Assembly (NCBI RefSeq): GCF_932526225.1
Contig: NC_064047.1
Span: 1,612,001 to 1,676,000, forward strand
Length of the DNA stretch: 64,000 nt
Source: Nematostella vectensis
Lineage: Eukaryota; Cnidaria; Anthozoa; Actiniaria; Edwardsiidae
Direction of reading: 5' to 3'
The position numbers and the translations under genes are program-made. The notes below the pieces were generated by a model that searched no databases, was not told where the DNA came from, and saw only the letters and a list, made by a program, of their open reading frames with translations. Below, piece after piece: positions 12,144-25,000 of this stretch. Every line of letters starts with the position of its first letter. Positions within the stretch are counted from its first letter, which is position 1.

Positions 12144-14365
12144 GGTATCATATACGAATGATTTCCCAATTAAGAGTGCTCTACAACAGATGAGTCTTGT
12201 AAATATTGATGGGAAAGTACTCTCCGGGGCATATCTTTGCTAAACGCTTCCATGTTTTGAGCGCCTGGATCATGTCGGGAAAACAGTTTAGTATTATACT
12301 TCATGTAAAGTTATGTTAGGAGCTCGTTTGAGAGATCTTCTAAAATTGGTTATGACATCTATTGGTTATGACATCCACGAAGTACTAGCCTTGTCGAATG
12401 ATTATGTTAAATGACAGAATTGGAAACATGAGATTCCGCATAGATTGGAAAATAGGTGTAAACAGGGAAATGGATATCCACCCAAACCACCTCCCCTGTT
12501 TCCGCCCCTTTCAGCTCCTCATTCAAAAGATAAATGAGTCGAATTCAAAATTATCGAAAATAACTTTTTCAACACAGAATTTTGTCCAAGAGATCAGTGA
12601 AAAGGAAACCCCCCCCCCCCCCCGCCGCCACGTCCACTCTCAGCAAATTCTGTTAATTGTTAGTTCAACTTAGATTAAAAATGTCCTTTGAGAGACTTTG
12701 TAATTGTTTATAATTGATTTATATGTTTATTATTACGGTTTACTGGCTTCCACGATTGAAGTCTGGTACTTTATAAATGAAATGTGGTTAAAAAAGTGTT
12801 TAAGACTTGCTTGAATTAGCCGATGGAAATAGATGCGTTGTGTGACTGTGCATTTAGCGGGAGAATAAAATGGTGGCGTGAATAGATTCTGCATCTTTAG
12901 TTGAAATAACCAAAACTTTTTCGGAAGTATGTTAACACATGTATATAAAAATAGACCCCTCTTTTCTAACTTCTCTTTCTACCATGAGCATTTTTGTGAG
13001 AAATAGATCTGATATTTTTTCTGATATTTTTTCTTCAGATTTTGTAAATATACCTCCTAAATAGGAGTTAGGCAAAAAAAACATTTAAATCTGCGGGGGT
13101 CGGAATTATTGAATGCTAGCCTAGGCAAATACATTCAACAGTGTTTTCTGAAAAGGCTAGATGACATCGGCGCTGCTGGAGTGAGAAAATTGCATTGGAA
13201 CTTTAGATCTCGGGAGCTGTGATTGTCACATTTTATGTAATTACAAGTGCTAAGCTTCAAGATATATAAAAATTCAAGCCATTTTCTTAAACACCAAATA
13301 GTGGGGGTAATTGTTTACCCAATATGGCATATATATACGAAGTGCATGTATAAAATGGCATATATAAAACTTCGTTCCGATTTTCTTTCGTGTTTATAAT
13401 TTTAATAGTTGGTGCCGTGTAGTGACTGTTACCTATTTATTTTATGTAAAAGTGAGTATGTAACTTGGCTTAGCACGCGATCTTAGTTACAGGCTATTAA
13501 ATGCTAGGGGCACTTTAAACGGTCACGGCAATTAAAGAATCAATTTTGCTAAAAGTGGGTATGTAGTTTTGGCTAACACGCGACCACAACCATAACCCGT
13601 TTGAACAATACGAATCAATGCAAAAGGCCCATAATGTCGTAAACCTGAAGAATAAAATAAAATAAAATACAATCGAATACCAGTTCTTGGTGTATTGTAT
13701 TCCGTTTGAACAATATTTATAGACAGTCTATCAAAAATTGGAACTTAACCAGGGGCGGATCCAGGATTTAAAAATGGGGGGGGGGGGGGTGGATGATGGC
13801 TGGATAGATGGCTTATAACTGATTTAGTGGTACTTCACATGGTAGGTCACTACATAGATCTTACAGTACTTCACGCGATTTGTCGCGGCAGCAAAGGCAG
13901 GAAGGCGAAGGCACCATAGACAATACCTCCCGTCCCTCAGACATTTATTTTCTTCAAACAAAGTAACTTTCAATATTTTTTTTTACTTACACCTATTTTC
14001 AAATGTATGCGGAATCCCGGTCCTCCTTGTTCACACTATGTAAATTATTATAATTATCTTTATTTAAAAAAATGTATTAAGTGACAAAACAATAAACTGA
14101 AACTGGTTTCCAATTCTCGTCATTCGACATAACCATTCGACAAGGCTAGTACTTCGTGGATGTCATAACCTGGCATAACCATTCTCAAATTTCAGACAAT
14201 CTATCCATCGAGTTCCTTACATCACACTACATGGAGTATATTGCTAAACTTTTCTCTCGACATAATCCATGCGCTCAAAACATGAAAGCATTTAGCGAAG
14301 ATATGCACTGGAGAGTAATTTCCCATCAATATGGGAAATCATTCGTATATGATACCATAAAACGC
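12144..14365. repeat. Large imperfect palindrome, arms about 320-380 bp
   Basis: The left arm (about 12,144-12,460) is the diverged reverse complement of the right arm (about 13,985-14,365). Landmarks include GGTATCATATACGAATGATT against AATCATTCGTATATGATACC, and CATCCACGAAGTACTAGCCT against its complement near 14,138-14,157. The loop is about 1.5 kb. Both arms contain the remnant of a transposase-like helix-turn-helix frame, so the structure was probably built from two inverted transposon pieces. Confidence 0.8.
12465..13980. other. Palindrome loop, no gene seen
   Basis: Contains a second copy of the dispersed repeat from about 7.8 kb (about 12,810-12,890). At 13,750-13,765 a lone transposon-type end, CAGGGGCGGATCCAGGA, is followed by a G run; no matching inverted end was found. 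No recognisable gene. Confidence 0.5.
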
Positions 14366-14413
14366 TACTCTGAACACGGGGACACAGACAGTGGTAGTTT
14401 AGCTGTTTTGTAA
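14156..14413 (+). pseudogene. Transposase N-terminal fragment (putative)
   Basis: An 85-residue frame whose second half (FSEDMHWRVI ... IKRYSEHGDT) resembles the N-terminal helix-turn-helix of IS630/Tc1-type transposases, which often read S-E-D-x-R-W-R-V followed by a second helix ending in a glycine-aspartate turn. It stops soon after and has no DDE domain nearby. The inverted copy at about 12,160-12,300 is broken by stops. The similarity is from memory of the family and is weak. Confidence 0.3.
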
Positions 14414-14646
14414 GCTTTTGAATCAGGATGGTTTCGTTCTAGGCTTGAATATGTTTGTTTGGTATTGCCAACAGATGCATATAACTGTATTTTGAGAAGT
14501 ATGTTAGAAACCAAACCTGAGTTATATCTCGATAAGACAGCCTTATGGTTCACACAGTTGACCGTCAAAGAAGTTTAGTATTTCCACCATATGTCGCTCG
14601 ATTGGAGACAACCTCTTGACGTCCCGTGTTTAGACCAGCTTTTTCT

Positions 14647-14972
14647 CAGGCCCGTACCCAGGGTGGGGGGTGCAGGGAGTGCGAACGCATCCCCCCCCCC
14701 CCCCCCCCATCCCCCACAACGGGCCGAAAGTCCACTTTTAGTTCTCAATAGAATAACCAAGATCACTCTGGTATGTAGCCAAATTCGACAATAAACGTCC
14801 TGTAGAGACACTGCAAAGGCATACATTAAAAATCCCTTTTTGTTCTTTAGGAAGTGTTTAGATTTTTATCAGAGAACTCCCTCCCTCTTCCCTTTCCCCT
14901 CCAAAAAAATAAGGTCCACTTTTTCGGATTTCGCCCCCTCCCCCCCCAAGAAAAACCCTGGGTACGGGCCTG
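14647..14972 (+). mobile_element. MITE with CAGGCCCGTACCCAGG ends, copy 2
   Basis: 326 bp with the same ends and interior landmarks as 11,778-12,138. Left flank is TTTCT and right flank is GGTTG. The left-flank pentamer equals the right flank of copy 1. No coding capacity. Confidence 0.85.
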
Positions 14973-16031
14973 GGTTGCTTGCCTTCGCTACGTATTTTGC
15001 TGGGATGCCAAAATGGCAAATTGGAGCAAATAGGATAGCTCCGTACGCTACTTACGAGTCCACTTCAGATGCGAGGAAAACACAGGAAGAGAAATTTATT
15101 CTGAAATCCAGATAATAATTGCATTAGGCGTAGGAGCAGGCGTAGGCGAATTGCGTTTGGAACGTTTGTATCGCGCATAAACGCGTATCTAATCCACGTG
15201 AATCCCCCTAGTACATCTGTTACTTCTATTTCCAGGCTTTTGTATCAGAAACGAACCACCACCATCCTACACACAACGCATGAAACCCTTTTAATTTCCC
15301 AGGAATGTGGAATTTCCTAAGGGTCCCGTATCGCCCCTGCCCACGTGGTGTGACGACATTTCGCACATCTCTTGGCTGTATTTGTCAATATACGCTAGCA
15401 GTTGAGTCACACCTCCACACTGCGGCCTACCCGCCTTTGATCCCCATGTCATTACTAAAACCCGTCTTTGATCGACCGCCATTGCCTCTCCAAGACGACA
15501 CGTTTCTGAGGAGTAATGTAATTACGGGCACAACACGTGCTTATCCTTGGTATAGCAGTTACCGTTTAAATCCAGCATCTTCATGAACGGGCACTCCGAC
15601 GCTTCCTACTTTCCATGTTCAGATGCTGCGGCGCGCTAATTACCTATTAGTCGTTAACCAAACACATAAACCGAGCTTGTATCAACACTGGAGTGGCGTA
15701 TGGCGAAGGGAGCAATCCGTCTAATTGAATCAATACTAATTGACTCAGCGCCTGGCTGGGCGGCTTACTCTTCGGTGTTACTAACATTAAACAATCACAG
15801 GTGGCCTTTGCGTATGCCGACTTGGAGCGGTAGTTAACCAATCACGTTGCTAAACCACGCACAAAACTCGAAAGCGCCCAAAGGACGGTGAATCACTGAG
15901 CCCCGACGACTCGTCAGACCGGCACAACTCGCGTGTAACAGTGATAACAAGACGTGAACCGCAAAATTGGCAGAGCACTTCCCGCGACAACTACTTTATT
16001 CTTCGATCAAGGCTGAAGAGCCTTTTTAAGA
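14973..16031. other. Upstream region of NOTUM
   Basis: Mostly unique, comparatively GC-rich sequence. It must hold the NOTUM promoter and 5' UTR, but no TATA box or initiator could be assigned with confidence. Short frames here show no known family. Confidence 0.4.
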
Positions 16032-19000
16032 ATGGTAAGTTAGCTATCCAGAACCTGCTATTAACCCATTAGATATTGTTAGACAAATACATCTATTCAG
16101 GCATCAAGCCCCAGTTGCGAATACTAAAGTTCTTATCGCTGGCGTTTTACTGCAGTGTGTGTTGTTTTAATTCCGTCAATTAAACTTGAGTTTACCTTTA
16201 ATATTGATATAAATTCTTATGTAGCTTTAGATATAGTTTTCTGTGTGTGAAAACATAATCTCTTTTCTGCTATCGCAGGATACTTTGTGGAGCCTTTTAG
16301 CGTTACTAGTGCTGTGTATATCATTCTCCAAGTGCGCTGAGGAGAGTGTTATGGATCTACAAGCCCAGCTGCGCTACATGGCTCAACAGCTACAGGCTTG
16401 CGAGGGCGACCTGCCTTCCTTGTCTGCTTTCGACTTGAAACTGCACTATCTTACAGACGTAAATACAACCTGTAACGATGGTTCGCCAGCAGGGTAAGGA
16501 AAAATGTGTAGTAAAAATGCTAATCGGGCCATGAATCTTGGAGGCGTGGGTTTAATTCCCACTTGCACCCTAAGAAGTTCGCATTCTTTCTTTGCGTTTG
16601 TTTAGAAATGTCAGGGAATTTTGGCATTGCAGTGCAATCGCATATCACTACGTATAATCAGAGACTTCCATTGCTTGTACGAGTATGGCCTCCTTGTTTT
16701 TTTTTCTGTGCTGATATATTGTCCCAGCCTTTTGGAGTATTCTCCCACATGATGTATATTTAGATCATCCTTTATTTACCTGTCCATGTTACGCGCAATT
16801 CTACCCTGAATTATTTTCGTGTACGGATTATTGATCGTTTCTTCTATCCTTATACCTAGTATTATTGTGTGTTCAATAACAATCGTGGTGCTTTATTTTC
16901 CTTTCTCTTTACGCCCTGGTTAAACCTGCAAGTCTAGCGTGCGTACAGAGGGCATTCTCGTGGCCGATGCGCGTTTTTTTGTCTCGGCACTTGGCTCATG
17001 TGCGCTTATCAATGGACTTGATGACTCGTGCCACGCGACGTGTCCATGAGATCTCGCCGCGTTCTATACCCCGTCGGCAATTACCCAAACATGTGACCGT
17101 CCTAAACACTCTCCAAGAGCTTACTAAACACTCCATATTACCCAAACTGCAGTGTTATTAAAGCTAGAGGCCATAACAAGCGACCTTTGTTCGTTTGCGC
17201 AAAATACATTTTTGCGTTTTGCGTTGTTTAATGTGTTTTTAATATCAGGAGTCGGTACAAAGACATTTGGGGTTTCCCTTGCGGTGATACAAATGACAAA
17301 TGTTAAAGGTGCTATGGGAATTCCGTCTGTTTTTCACTGAAGCCTTCAAGCGCGCCACTTGAACTTTATGTTTTGCAATGTTTTGAAACATCGCGGGAAT
17401 CAAAATGTCAAGGGTCACGATCCCAGTTTTTTTTTTTTTTTTTCTGCTGCGCGTAATATGACTTAGCATACATTTTTCTCTGTTTTTAGTTACTACTTAA
17501 AAGAATCTCCTAAAAGCAAGCGCTGGCTGGTCTACCTGGAAGGTATGTAGCACCGCGCGATAACAACACACCAACAAAAAAGTTGTTTACGCAATTTGAC
17601 GCAGCGTGCAACTACAATAAACAGAATAATAGAAAAGCCCCGCGTACAGTGCCACATAATCCGCCCTTGTTATTTGCGGACTAGAGCTCAGCGGCGTTTC
17701 ACATCACGGGGGAGAGATATAGAGTCCTGTAGAGAACAGAATATCTTACGCCCTCACGAATATTTAACCTTCTTTAAATCCCGTGCGCAATCTACAGAAA
17801 GTTCCAGTTCAAACGTTTCGTAACTCATGATTCCAATTGGAGATAAAAAAAATCGCTAAACCAATTGTGCATTTGCGCTTTGATTAGCATAAGCAATTAA
17901 AGTGGAGAGTACCTGGATTTGAGGGGATTAGTTTTTTGTTGTTAAAAATATTGATCATATGTACACCTTTCTTCAAGCTATAGGATACTAGGATATTCGC
18001 AAATAAGAATTAATCTTCTTAATTGTTGTTGTTTTCTTTTTAAAGTAACCTCGAAACTTTCCGATTACGATTACTTGCACAAATTGTAGTTGATACCGAT
18101 CGCACTGAACATTGAGGAATTTAACGTTATCTGACTCAAAGGAAATATTCCCGCACTTTAATTTTGAAAATGCGCCTAAATATACATTGATCTAACAATC
18201 TTTTGAAGTTTCCAGAAAAAAATATTTCATTAAATCGATAAAGACCTACTTCTCGCTTAGCCACCATAAAATAAGTTGTTATAAATTGTGCTATTAATAC
18301 TGAAAACACATGGAAAAACCATTGATATTTGCGCCGGTAATAGTCTTCATAATTGGAGCGGTTTTCAGGACAAAAAAGTCGGTGATAGTTTTGCAATCTG
18401 TCATTGAATGATGATACTTCGTAAACGGACGGCATGTAACAAGATTAGCGGTATAATCGCACGCGGGATCACCGAATCCAAGTGTCTCTTAAACAAATAG
18501 GCTGTTGACTAAAGTGATATATATCCATGTCAAAATAAGCTTTTCAGAGAGCAATACAGACCTTTTGAGAGAGCAATGCACAACCTTTGAGAAAGTGACT
18601 TAGATTATGTCAATAACTATTAGTCTATTCAATAAAAAGAATAAACGTGGCTACTTGCTTTGTTAATTGATGTTATAGTTTTTACATATTTATTTTAATT
18701 TTTTTTCTCTATTGCATGTTTTGTAATTTCAAAAACAGATGCTTTCGTACAACGTCATAAGCCTGGTAATAGCACGAGTGGAGAAGCACTATTTCTAGAT
18801 TAAGATTCTTCAGAAAAAAAAAATAGGACTGACAAGAGTGGGATAATCGATTAGGGTAATAGAATTGACGCTTTGTTGAGAACGTGCGATCATTTTTCAC
18901 ATTTAGCGCCAGCACATTTTAATAACTCGAATCTCAGTAGCGAAGGCTATAATTTTAGAATTATGACAGCGGCCCCGAATTAAGTGTACCATTTGAACTC

Positions 19001-22000
19001 AAAGACTAGTTTCTGAAGACGAAATACATAATGGGGCCAAACACGTTTTAAGCGTCCAGGCTAAGAAACACTGCTTTAGACAGTAAATGTGGGTTTTTTT
19101 TTAATATATTTGTTTTAGTTATAGGTTATTTTGTATAGAAGCATCCAAATATACAAATCTAAAACAAAAAGTCTTTTCCGGTCTGGGCTTAACTATTACG
19201 TCATAGCTGAGGGATAACTTGACCAACCCACTTATCCGACAGCACGTACACTATCGTCAAAATGGAACCACCAGTATAACATTCCCGAATACGCCAAGCA
19301 GTAGCCTGCTAGCGGGCGTCACTTGGGATTATCTTGGATCATACTTATGTGTATTGAGTCATGGCCGCTATCTTGATTTATATTTGTCGCGTGAGAGCGG
19401 GAAAGGAGTATTCCCCCCCCCCCCCCCCTCTGCCCCTCCCTTCCAAACTCCTATTCCCACTATTTCCTGAACGTCTCACGCGCGTGCACCAGTAAATACA
19501 TTATACGCCTTCCTGTTTTTTACTGCGCGTAATGACTTAGCATACATTTTTCGCTATTTTTGGTTACTACTTGAAAGAATCATATTGCAAAGAGGTCCTG
19601 CTATATAATAAAAAGATATAGTTTTAATGTCAAAACAATTTTGTTACACGCTGATGCTAAAGGCATGGGAGGCACAAGATCCCTTAACTTTTCGCACATT
19701 TTTGTTGCGTTGCGAGTTGTTGCAAGTCACCTCGCACCACAACCCCGTCACGCAACAAAAAAACATTTTTGCAATATCAATGCACAACTCGAAACGCAAC
19801 AACGATGCGCGACAAGTTGAGAGGGGAGGGAGTAACATTGATATGTATATTCTTACTTTTGTGCGCATGTTACTTAGGTGGCTGGTTTTGCTACAACCAG
19901 ATGTCATGTAATATTAGAGCAAATTCGCAAATGCGTTATCTGATGACTTCAAAAAACTGGAGTAAGACCAAGCGAGGTAAGTGAGAGCCAATTCAACCAT
20001 CAATGATCTTATTACGTGTTCTATTATCAATGAACTTGTTAAGTGTTCTTTCGCGTAAAACTCTTCTGTATTTCACAGGTAGCGGTATGCTATCACCGCA
20101 ACCCGAGGAAAACCCAAACTGGTGGAATGCCAATCATGTGTAAGTGCAAGCTAGCTGTTCACGTGTATGCAACAGGATGATCACGTACATGCTATTAGCT
20201 TTACGTGTATGCAACAAGATGATCACGTGCATGTCCTAAACTGATCACGTGCATGTTCTCAACTGATCACGTGCATGTTGCTTACTGGTCACGTGCTTTT
20301 TCCTGACAATATTGCGCATTTAAATAAACGAACCCAAATATTGATTACCTGTTTTTGGTGATTTATGTAATCTTATCACTAAAATGAAATTTCTTGTTTC
20401 GTCTCCAGGCTTATTCCATACTGTTCAAGCGATGCGTGGAGTGGGAATGCCTCCCGTCACGAGACTGGGGGTGAGTTGTTGATGAATTTCTATTAAAATA
20501 TTTTGTTATAAGCTTTTATTATAAATTTTATTTTCGAAACTAGCTCTTTCAGTAAATTGCGAATATTCAGCAATTTGCTCGATTCTTTTCACAAATAGCT
20601 ATATTGTTAGATCGAAAGATGCCAAAAACTCGGGATAAAGTGCATGGCTGCGCAGCAAAAATGGGTTAAATTTTATAAATAATTGAGCAAACCCATTTTT
20701 GCGATTTCAGCAATGTTTTCTCAGCTGACTAAACGAGATGAAATCATTGAGAACAAGAACTTCATTCATTGAGAACGAGGAATTGCCCTTCTCAAACTGG
20801 GATTTGAATCTTGAATAAGACAGTGTACTACTTTACCTTGGAATGGCAAAACAAGCGACCAATTTCTTTTTCAGAAAAGTTTTCGTTCCTTGGCGCGCGC
20901 ATCCTCGAAAAAGTGATAGAAGACTTGCTACCACGTGGTTTGTACAAAGCAAAGCATTTGCTATTGGCTGGCAGTAGGTACGTTTCTATAAAGTCTATCG
21001 ACTATAGTTGTGTTATAGTTGTGGCAACGATGACCGTACCCGTCGTACTTCAGTGCCGATGATGTTAATGAAATGATTCTGGAGGCAGTAGAATAGTGAT
21101 GATAATGATAATTGTGGTGGTGGTGATGGTGACCATGATAATGATGATGATTTTAAGGGTACTATCTCGTTGCTACGAAACACCGTTGGCTACGAAAGGA
21201 AAAAGCGCTAAATCCGATTAAATAGACTAAACTCGCCGTGTGGCCTCCAACTTGATTCCGTAGCCCAATAGATGGCACCTTTGACTCGTAAGCAAGCGCT
21301 CCAGGTTGAATCCCCGGCCGAGTCTTTTTTTTATTTTATTTTCTTCGAAACTCCAGTTTTAACTTTGTTTTTTGTTTTTTTTTCTCAAGAGATTAAAATA
21401 AACTTTCGACATTTTGTAGAAAAAAATGCAATTTTTATATGTTTGACAGAATAAAAATAGATGGCGAAAAAACAAGATTGCGGCCATTTCCGCGCGAGAA
21501 CATTTTAGAACAATAGTGGATTTTTTTTCACTCAAACCATTGATCTTACCATCCTTAGCAAAATTTCGCAAATCAGATGCGTGGAGTATTAAAGAATAGT
21601 GATAATAAAATATTTCTGCAAAAAATATGATGTTAAATTTGAACAGTAGCTTCTCGGACAAGTTTTTCTGCTCTGGGTCACTCGACCATGGAAAGCTTTT
21701 AAATACAAACAAATTTCCCATAGCAACGGACTCAAAAGATAGTACCATAGGCCCTTAATAATAATGATTATGATGACAATGATATCTAACTATTTCTTTT
21801 CTCGTCTAGTGCTGGTGGGATCGGTGTTATTCTGAACTTGGACCGGATTTCCACCAAGCTTCACGCCATGGGCTCCGCGGTGGAGGTGCGCGGACTTGCG
21901 GACTCCGGGTGGTACTTGAGTGACAGGCCTTTTGAGTCGTCATGTCCCCCTGGGATAAAGGAGTGTGGCCCAGTCAAGACCATCAAGGAAGGAATGATGT

Positions 22001-25000
22001 AAGAAATCCTTATTAGGGCAATGGCATTTTATAAAAACTCCTTATTAGGACAATAGCTTGATATAAGAAATCCTTATTAGGGCAATGGCATTTTATAAAA
22101 ACTCCTTATTAGGACAATAGCATGATATAAGAAATCCTTATTAGGGCAATGGCATTATATAAAAACTCCTTATTAGGACACTAGCATGATATAAGGAATC
22201 CTTATTAGGGCAATGGCATTTTATAAAAACTCCTTATTAGGACAATAGCATGATATAAGAAATCCTTATTAGGGCAATGGCATTATATAAAAACTCCTTA
22301 TTAGGACAATAGCATGATATAAGAAATCCTTATTAGCGCAATGGCATTATATTAAAACTCCTTATTAGGACATTAGCATGATATAAGAAATCCTTATTAG
22401 GGCAATGGCATTATATAAAAACTCCTTATTAGGACAATAGCATGATATAAGAAATCCTTATTAGGGCAATGGCATTATATAAAAACTCCTTATTAGGACA
22501 ATAGCATGATATAAGAAATCCTTATTAGGGCAATGGCATTATATAAAAACTCCTTATTAGGACAATAGCATGATATAAGAAATCCTTATTAGGGCAATGG
22601 CATTTTATAAAAACTCCTTATTAGGACAATAGCATGATATAAGAAATCCTTATTAGGGCAATGGCATTTTATAAAAACTCCTTATTAGGACAATAGCATG
22701 ATATTAGAAATTCTTATTAGGGCAATGGCATTTTATAAAAACTCCTTATTAGGACATTAGCATGATATAAGGAATCCTTATTAGGGCAATGGCATTTTAT
22801 AAAAACTCCTTATTAGGACATTAGCATGATATAAGGAATCCTTATTAGGGCAATGGCATTATATAAAAACTCCTTATTAGGACAATAGCATGATATAAGG
22901 AATCCTTATTAGGGCAATGGCATTTTATAAAAACTCCTTATTAGGACATTAGCATGATATAAAATCCTTATTAGGGCAATGGCATTATATAAAAACTCCT
23001 TATTAGGACATTAGCATGATATAAGAAAATCCTTATTAGGGCAGTAGCAGTTATTAGAAGTCCTTATAAGGACAATAGGATGATATAAAAGCTCCTTAAT
23101 TAGGGCAATAGCATTATGTAATAGCTTCTCTCTATTGCGCTTGAGTTGATGTTATTTTTGCACAATCGCCTGAGCTTTTTCATGTCTACACGTCTCTTTC
23201 TCCGTCACCGTTTTCCTGTGTAACATTGCAAGTACGCAGCACGGTTTTCATTGGCTCGTCTTATCAATTAAACATTGCAAAAGCCCGATACGATTTTTTT
23301 TGGCTAGGCTTTAGGGATCAAAATATTGCAAAAGCTCGGGACAGTTTGGCATGGCTTAACTAATAAAAACATTGTAAAAACCCGGTACGGTTTCCATTGG
23401 CTAGTTGCAAAACCTCGGCACGATTTATGAATGACGTATGTTATTCCAGGTACTGGAGAGGAATAGTCCCTGAGAATTGCACAAAAGAGAACCTACTCCA
23501 ACCCTGGATGTGCTACTTTGGCGAAACTGTCTACCCAACGATCAGAGGTAAGTACCATTAGCGCCGTGTATTTTAGCTTCGTTGTGGCGGATCAAGAGGT
23601 CATCCCTTGGGCTCGATACAACCACATTTTTGAAGCGCAAACGATATTTGTCCTAAGCGGCAGTCAACACAGGCCTTGGGGACCCTGTAGAAACAATGGA
23701 TACGCCAGTGCTATATGAATAGGCCATTCCAGCTACCATAAGCATGATCGCGCACTCGACATGGAAACCTACCTCAACTACCGTCATGCAGTGCGCGCTT
23801 CGTTTGGTGCAAGCTTAAAAAGGCGCGCGCTGCATTCTGGTAGTTGAGGTAGGTTTCGAATGTAATACGCGTGCATGCTTATAGCTGGAATGGCGTATTG
23901 TTAGACGTAGTCGGAACTAGCAGTAGTCTACTGCGCAGCCGTCCTTTAGTGTCTGGCGACCTGTCGCATTTGCTCTCCTTTTCCAATGGCTATATGGCAA
24001 TGAATCGACGATACTAACTCGTCGACGTGTCCTTTTAGCTCCGCTATTTATCTTCCAATGGTTGTACGACGAAGCTCAGCTCGCCCTCGATGGTTCAATT
24101 CAACCACGTGGTATTCAAACGATCGACCTGAAACAAATCAAGACTATCTTCAAAATTGGCAGGAAGATTCGAGAATCTCTAAAAAGGGCAAGGGTTCGGT
24201 AAGTGAAGAGTGCACCGAATGACACCTATGCTCTCTCAACAAACGCTGGTTAAAGCCGCATTGTCACCAGTTTACTTCCGGAGGGCAGACGAAAACCTCA
24301 ACTGACAAGAGAAAAAAAAATCCATTAAAATCCGCGCTATTTAACAGGCCATCCGGTATAAAATGTCAATTACATCCTCAAAGAAACCTTTAATAGTCAC
24401 ACTGCTTAAACAATTTTGAAAATTTTCACGTTTTCTGTTAAAAAAATCATCGGGGATTGTTACATAATCTACCGGAAGTAAACAGGTGACCACCACAGGT
24501 AGCACATAACTACCGTCTCTCATGCAGCGTTTTATGGGAATTCATGGAGTCCAAAGTGGATACCACAGGGACCCCATAGTGAAGAAAAAACGGACTAACC
24601 TTGCTTACCACAGGGAGCCCCATTATTTAAAAAGCCTCTGCCATTTTGTCATCCTAGCAAAGTACCGAGTGTGGAAATGCATTAATTTCCATCGGCTGAT
24701 TTGGAAAAACTTTGCTTTTATATGGTTATTTCGAGCACATCATGTGTCTTTCAATGTTAAATAACAAAGGTGTGATTGACAAGGGCACTTTTAAGTGATC
24801 ACCAATTCTTACCAAGTCTCTCACGCTTTTCTTTCAGACACGTGTTCTCACCGGCCTGCATCTCGCACACCATTCTCACCCACAGCAGCTGGCTGAATAT
24901 CCGTCTCAAGGGCGCGTCCCTGAACGATATATTAACGAGCTGGTACCATACAGATGGACATGAAGATGGCCATGGAAAACACGGCCATGGAAAACACGGC

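Noticed and set aside
15305-15586. Open frames of 60-90 codons on both strands upstream of NOTUM
   Set aside because: No recognisable domain, no splice continuity to NOTUM exon 1 and overlapping frames on both strands.
16525-16570. Possible tRNA (GGGTTTAATTCCCACTTGCACC resembles a T-arm)
   Set aside because: No matching acceptor, D-arm or anticodon stem upstream; it lies in NOTUM intron 2 and is at most a tRNA-like scrap.
21264-21325. Possible tRNA gene or SINE head near GGTTGAATCCCCGG
   Set aside because: A box B-like motif is present, but no cloverleaf could be drawn and no SINE body follows; only a T-rich stretch.
24341-24523. Minus-strand 60-residue frame in NOTUM intron 10
   Set aside because: It lies within a MITE copy and has no counterpart in the other copies.
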